This document shows positions 8,292-11,729 of a stretch of DNA of 11,729 nt, one piece after another. The notes beneath the pieces were generated by a model that was not told where the DNA came from, did no database searches, and saw only the letters and a list, made by a program, of their open reading frames with translations. How positions within the stretch are numbered: the first letter of the stretch is position 1; every line of letters begins with the position of its first letter. A program made the position numbers and the translations under genes. The stretch spans positions 1 to 11,729 of the forward strand of contig JAGBZE010000093.1 of NCBI GenBank assembly GCA_017628435.1, read 5' to 3'. This DNA comes from Akkermansia sp. GTDB lineage: Bacteria; Verrucomicrobiota; Verrucomicrobiia; Verrucomicrobiales; Akkermansiaceae.

Positions 8292-10675
8292 TGGAACTGG
8301 ATGGTGAGCGGAGTCCGGGGCTCTGTGTTATCGGGCATGAGTGTGGCAATGTCTGCCGCTGAAATCCAGCCTCTTACTCCGGTGAAGGTCTCCACATAGC
8401 ACCAGCTGCCTCGGGGGGAAAGCAGATGCAATGGTGTGGAGGGCGTGAGTTTCATGATGCCGGCTCCCTTGGCATCTGCCGTGGTGCGCAGCTCAGAGCT
8501 CTGCAGAACATAGGCCACGTCGGCCGGAGGAAGGGAGGATAAATCCGGCGTCTGGCGGGTGGTGTAGTATCCCCAGTCTGCAGCGCACAGCAGGCTGACC
8601 AACGCACTGATGGCTGTGCAGGTCTGCAGCCAGGGCTTGCTTTCCTTGCGGCGGACAATGAGCAGGGCAATGCAAAGGGAAAGCAGGGCTGTGCTGACTA
8701 CGGTCATTATCCAGAGTTGAGCAGGGCTGAGCAGGGTAAAGATATCGTCTGTCACCGAGCCGGAGGGAAGCAGGGCTCCTTCCTTGCGCTGGATGAACTG
8801 AAGGTTGGCTCGTGCTTCCTTCATACCGGAATTGGACTGCAGGGCTCGTGCGTAGCAGAGGGCCGCGCGCCCCGGCTGGTTCAGGCGGTAGTAGCAGTTG
8901 CCCATGTTGTATTGGCGCAGGGCATCGGGATAGTTTTCTACGGATTCAAGCTTAGCGATGGCTTTGCTGTATTGCCCCCCCTTATAGTCATCCTGAGCGG
9001 TGTTGGCCTGAGTCAGCGGTGTAAGGCAGAGCAGGAGTATCATGCTGGCGGTGCCGATGCTGCGCAGTGCTTTCATGATGATGTTTCTTTCCTGCGGGGA
9101 AATGTTGGTGCTGGCATCCGGACGGAATACCTCCTCATCTCTGCGGTCGAGTATCCTCTGAAGTTCTGGTGTCATGTCACTGGGGGAGACGTGGGTTTCA
9201 ATGTAGGCACCTACGCCCTTGAGGAAGCTGAGACCATCCTTGCGGGAAGCCAGTTCACTGAGCTCGCGGTCGCGTGCGCGTCCAGCGGCTCCGGCTGCCA
9301 GTCTGCGGCGCAGTGCGTTGAAGATGAGTGTAATGAATATGATGGCCGCGGGCAGGTAGAGCAGATACCATATCCAGCGTGGCAGGCTGATATCTCGCCC
9401 GTACATAGCGCGGGGCATGTAGCCATAGATATCCGTCATTTCCGCCACGGGGATGGTGCCTGCAGGGGGCGGTTCTGCGGCTGCGGTATGCTGAATGCCG
9501 CTGCCGCTCGTTTCTGTCTCGCGCCATTGCAGCGGAATGGGAGCCGTGGCGGCCTGGCGGTATTCCATGCGCTTCGGGTCGAAATAGGCAAAGGAGAAGG
9601 AGGGAATGCCGCCTACCTCTGCGGTGGGACGAAGAAGTTGACTAAACACCATGCCGAGCGTCTCACCATTAGCCCCGACAATGGGCTTGCGTGTGGCGGG
9701 CACGAGCTTCCAGTCCGCAGCATCCTGCAGAGCCGGGCATTCGAGCTGGTCCAGATTACCGGTGCCTTTCACCGTGATTTCAACCTCCACGGCTTCATGC
9801 ATGGCGAGGGATGTGGCAGAAGTAGTTGCGGAGATGGTGTATTCACCTACCATGTTGGCAAAATTGGCCGGGGCACCGGGGGGAAGGGGCAGGGCGCCAA
9901 GCGTGAGGATGGGGAGCTCTGCCTCTGCGCGCATAATGGTGAAGAATCCCTGACGCTGTTCCAGGATAAGCTTGCCGGCCACGTCAGAATTACCCTCGCG
10001 GAACGGGGTCAGCGTACCGGTGTAATCCACGGTGCGCCAGGTCTGGCCTTTGGCATAGGCTGTGGTGGAGCCCATGGCCTGGTTATGCACCATAGCCAGC
10101 ACTCCCTGAAGCGTCGGCTGGAAGTTGCCGACCTTCACATCAACAGCACTCATCTGGGGGGCGCTCACGGTGTCAACTCCGCCGGGAAGGAAAATCTTGA
10201 CCGCCGTTTTCACCGGTTGGTGAACATAACCATCCTTGATATTGGTATACCAGAGCACACCGAAGTTCACGGGCTTCTTCATCCAGCGGATGTCGCTCTG
10301 CGAGAGTACCGGCAGCGGGGGCACGGAGATGCTTTCCTTGCGGCCGGAATTGTAAACCACCTCAAGGTTCTTGACCCGCACCTCACCGGGGGCGTCCGGC
10401 GTGACCTGAAGGGGATATATTTCCATGGCGGCGCGATTCGGATCCATGGGGTTGGCTCCGGCATAGTGCTGCATGACCTCCAGTGCCGCGTTTTCCACGC
10501 CAGGGCGTTTCTGGATGCTGAATAAATCCTCTCCCACTTCTGTATCCACTAGATACAGAGCCACTTTTTCACCGGGTACGGCCACATCCACCGACCACAC
10601 GGGCACGATATCGGCCATGCCCGCTCCGGCAACGCAAAGGCAGAGAGTATAAAAGGCTTTGATGATATTCTTCAT
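8288..10675 (-). CDS. batDE: BatD-BatE fusion protein (BatD oxygen tolerance family plus TPR/SH3 protein)
   Basis: A single 795-residue frame joins two Bat proteins that are usually separate. Residues 1-21 are a signal peptide (MKN, hydrophobic core, AGAGMA). Residues 22-430 form the periplasmic BatD region, rich in beta structure. A membrane helix (about 433-454) leads to a basic, cytoplasmic stretch. At 534-556 a second signal-like segment begins with MKALRSIG and ends with TQANTA. The BatE part has TPR-like repeats (561-630, with QYNMGNCYYRLNQPGRAALCYARAL typical), two membrane helices (about 654-675 and 685-702) and a C-terminal SH3-like domain (719-780, GVRGWIS). Bat proteins were named for aerotolerance in Bacteroides fragilis; with MoxR and vWA partners they are thought to form an inner-membrane complex of unsettled function. 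The gene starts 23 bases after the batC stop without an SD sequence and overlaps the DUF4105 gene by four bases. Confidence 0.87.
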   Translation of the reverse strand: MKNIIKAFYTLCLCVAGAGMADIVPVWSVDVAVPGEKVALYLVDTEVGEDLFSIQKRPGVENAALEVMQHYAGANPMDPNRAAMEIYPLQVTPDAPGEVRVKNLEVVYNSGRKESISVPPLPVLSQSDIRWMKKPVNFGVLWYTNIKDGYVHQPVKTAVKIFLPGGVDTVSAPQMSAVDVKVGNFQPTLQGVLAMVHNQAMGSTTAYAKGQTWRTVDYTGTLTPFREGNSDVAGKLILEQRQGFFTIMRAEAELPILTLGALPLPPGAPANFANMVGEYTISATTSATSLAMHEAVEVEITVKGTGNLDQLECPALQDAADWKLVPATRKPIVGANGETLGMVFSQLLRPTAEVGGIPSFSFAYFDPKRMEYRQAATAPIPLQWRETETSGSGIQHTAAAEPPPAGTIPVAEMTDIYGYMPRAMYGRDISLPRWIWYLLYLPAAIIFITLIFNALRRRLAAGAAGRARDRELSELASRKDGLSFLKGVGAYIETHVSPSDMTPELQRILDRRDEEVFRPDASTNISPQERNIIMKALRSIGTASMILLLCLTPLTQANTAQDDYKGGQYSKAIAKLESVENYPDALRQYNMGNCYYRLNQPGRAALCYARALQSNSGMKEARANLQFIQRKEGALLPSGSVTDDIFTLLSPAQLWIMTVVSTALLSLCIALLIVRRKESKPWLQTCTAISALVSLLCAADWGYYTTRQTPDLSSLPPADVAYVLQSSELRTTADAKGAGIMKLTPSTPLHLLSPRGSWCYVETFTGVRGWISAADIATLMPDNTEPRTPLTIQFQ
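9074..9093 (-). promoter_or_regulatory. Possible internal translation start for a separate BatE
   Basis: Inside batDE, AGGAAAG (9087-9093 on the minus strand) lies ten bases before an in-frame ATG (9074-9076, residue 534). That ATG opens a well-formed signal peptide. Initiation here would give a free BatE of 262 residues. It is the best SD-like sequence I found before any start in the window, but its use is unproven. Confidence 0.4.
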
Positions 10676-10698
10676 GAAATGGTGATTAAATCGGGTGT

Positions 10699-11729
10699 TT
10701 AGTAATCTTTATCCGGGGGGCGAACCTGCATATCGGCGTGCGGAATCGGGGAACCCTGTTCCTCATCCATGTGACTGCGCAGCACAGAGGCAGCATAGCG
10801 GCGGGCCTTTTCCTCATCACTGGGCTGCTCCTCCTGGGGCTGGGGTGTCTGGGTGTCCTGCTGTTCCTCCTTGTCACCCTGCTGGGGCTCATCCTTCTGT
10901 TCCGGCTGTTCCTGCTGCTGGTCTTGCTGCTCCTGCTGATTATCCTGAGACTGATTATCCTGTTGCTGGTTCTGCTCAGAATCTTGCTTGTCCTGAGAAT
11001 CGTCCTTCTTGTCCTGGGGATTCTGCTGATCCTGCTTCTCCTGTGATTCTTCCTTTTGTTCAGAATCGTCCTTCTGATTCTGGTTATCTTCCTTATCCTC
11101 CTGGTCTTTGTCGGATTGCTGCTGGTCGTCCTGTTGCTGGTTCTGGTTCTGCTCGTTATTCTGCTGTTGCTGGTTCTGCTGCTCTTGTTGTTGCTGTTTA
11201 AGGCGTTCAATCTCCTCTTCCAGCTTCTTGATAAGCTGTTCGATACCCGCTATGTTCTTGCGGGCGCGTGCAAGGCCGGGCTGCAGCCTGAGTGCATCAT
11301 GATAGGGCTGCACATCCTGCTTCAGCGAGTCCACTATCTTCTGCAGAGCCTCCGGGGTCACCTGCTGAGGAGCGGGTGTGTCCTCATTAATTCCTTCTGT
11401 CGTGCTCTCTCCATACAGGGCGCGCAGCTCATCGAAAGTGGCGGCTGTATTAATCTGCCCCAGCTGGTAAAGGGATGCTGCCTGCAGCGCGGTGTCTTCA
11501 TCGAGCAGGGCTGTGGAGAATGCTTCCTTGGCTTTCTCCTTCTCTCCTCCCCGCATGTGTTCCAGCCCAAGCTTGTAGGCTGCTGCGGATTCCTCTGCCG
11601 GCGCAGCCTGAATGTCTGGTGTCATGCCACTGAGGAGTAAAATGATGATAAAATGCTTATGCTGTTGCCATTCGGTGCTGCTGATGATAGCGAAAATCAG
11701 CAGGAGGAGCGCTGTTGAAGCAATTAAAA
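10699..11729 (-). CDS. BatC-like TPR protein, probably the C-terminal part of a BatB-BatC fusion (5' end outside window)
   Basis: From the ATG at 11625 there are 308 residues. Residues 12-60 and about 92-130 are TPR-like (LGLEHMRGGEKEKAKEAF; YHDALRLQPGLARARKNI), followed by a short coiled coil and a Gln/Asp/Glu/Asn-rich region, the usual BatC layout. The frame has no stop upstream of that ATG up to the window edge. The upstream part encodes a hydrophobic helix (ASTALLLLIFAIISS), a polar turn (TEWQQHKH) and a second hydrophobic stretch (FIIILLLSG) that runs into the BatC part. The first helix suits the last membrane segment of BatB, the vWA-domain partner. The second suits a BatC signal anchor, yet no ATG, GTG or TTG lies in frame to start it. 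A fusion therefore explains the data better than a separate batC; a separate start at 11625 would give a protein without a signal peptide. BatB itself is not visible, so the fusion is inference. Confidence 0.75.
   Translation of the reverse strand, partial: LIASTALLLLIFAIISSTEWQQHKHFIIILLLSGMTPDIQAAPAEESAAAYKLGLEHMRGGEKEKAKEAFSTALLDEDTALQAASLYQLGQINTAATFDELRALYGESTTEGINEDTPAPQQVTPEALQKIVDSLKQDVQPYHDALRLQPGLARARKNIAGIEQLIKKLEEEIERLKQQQQEQQNQQQQNNEQNQNQQQDDQQQSDKDQEDKEDNQNQKDDSEQKEESQEKQDQQNPQDKKDDSQDKQDSEQNQQQDNQSQDNQQEQQDQQQEQPEQKDEPQQGDKEEQQDTQTPQPQEEQPSDEEKARRYAASVLRSHMDEEQGSPIPHADMQVRPPDKDY
10807..11199 (-). repeat. Low-complexity Gln/Asp/Glu/Asn-rich coding tract in batC
   Basis: Residues 143-273 of the BatC part (counted from the ATG at 11625) consist almost wholly of Q, D, E, N, K and S, with many CAG/CAA codons. 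It begins with runs such as KQQQQEQQ and becomes more acidic and Pro-containing toward the end. There is no regular repeat unit. Such tails are common in BatC proteins and are expected to be disordered. The bias also creates long Leu/Val-rich frames on the opposite strand that are not genes. Confidence 0.85.

Noticed and set aside
8717..10525. 602-residue open frame on the + strand opposite batDE
   Set aside because: It mirrors the codon bias of batDE and its translation shows no coherent domain. The minus-strand frame has recognisable BatD/BatE features, signal peptide and helices.
10807..11199. CAG/CTG-rich tract as a microsatellite or CRISPR-like repeat
   Set aside because: There is no regular unit or spacer pattern, and the tract is in frame within batC as a typical low-complexity tail.
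10738..11640. Two Leu/Val-rich 'membrane protein' frames on the + strand opposite batC
   Set aside because: They are the reverse complement of CAG/CAA and GAC/GAG codons in the Gln/Asp/Glu-rich tract; the extreme leucine content is an artefact.

Overview
The window looks like a chromosomal housekeeping region of a Verrucomicrobiota bacterium. An Akkermansiaceae-like relative is my best guess, inferred from the style of ThrRS, IF3 and the Bat proteins rather than from any search. No mobile element, rRNA, tRNA, CRISPR array or phage gene is visible. The DNA is moderately GC-rich, densely coding, and most start codons lack a clear Shine-Dalgarno sequence.

Left part (1-2743, + strand): thrS (threonyl-tRNA synthetase without the usual TGS domain) is followed after 84 bases by infC (translation initiation factor IF3). 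A long imperfect hairpin lies in the gap. A hairpin resembling an intrinsic terminator closes infC, so rpmI and rplT, which follow infC in many bacteria, are not here. A second, 12-bp perfect hairpin (2752-2782) is positioned to end transcription coming from the other strand.

Right part (2809-11729, - strand): one head-to-tail series of genes, transcribed from high to low coordinates. It opens with the Bat (Bacteroides aerotolerance type) envelope genes: the 3' end of what looks like a batB-batC fusion that runs off the window edge, then a batD-batE fusion. A DUF4105 membrane protein follows, joined by an ATGA overlap. Next come three genes of menaquinone synthesis, menD, menB and menC (menB and menC joined by a TGATG overlap), and finally a secreted protein I do not recognise. 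The menD start has a good -10 element at -12 to -7, so menD may have its own promoter and a leaderless mRNA.

MenD, MenB and MenC catalyse three of the steps from isochorismate to dihydroxynaphthoyl-CoA; menF, menH, menE and menA are not in the window. The Bat proteins and the DUF4105 protein should work in or at the periplasmic face of the inner membrane. The most unusual feature is that both Bat junctions (B/C and D/E) are read through in frame while an internal hydrophobic, signal-peptide-like segment is kept at each.
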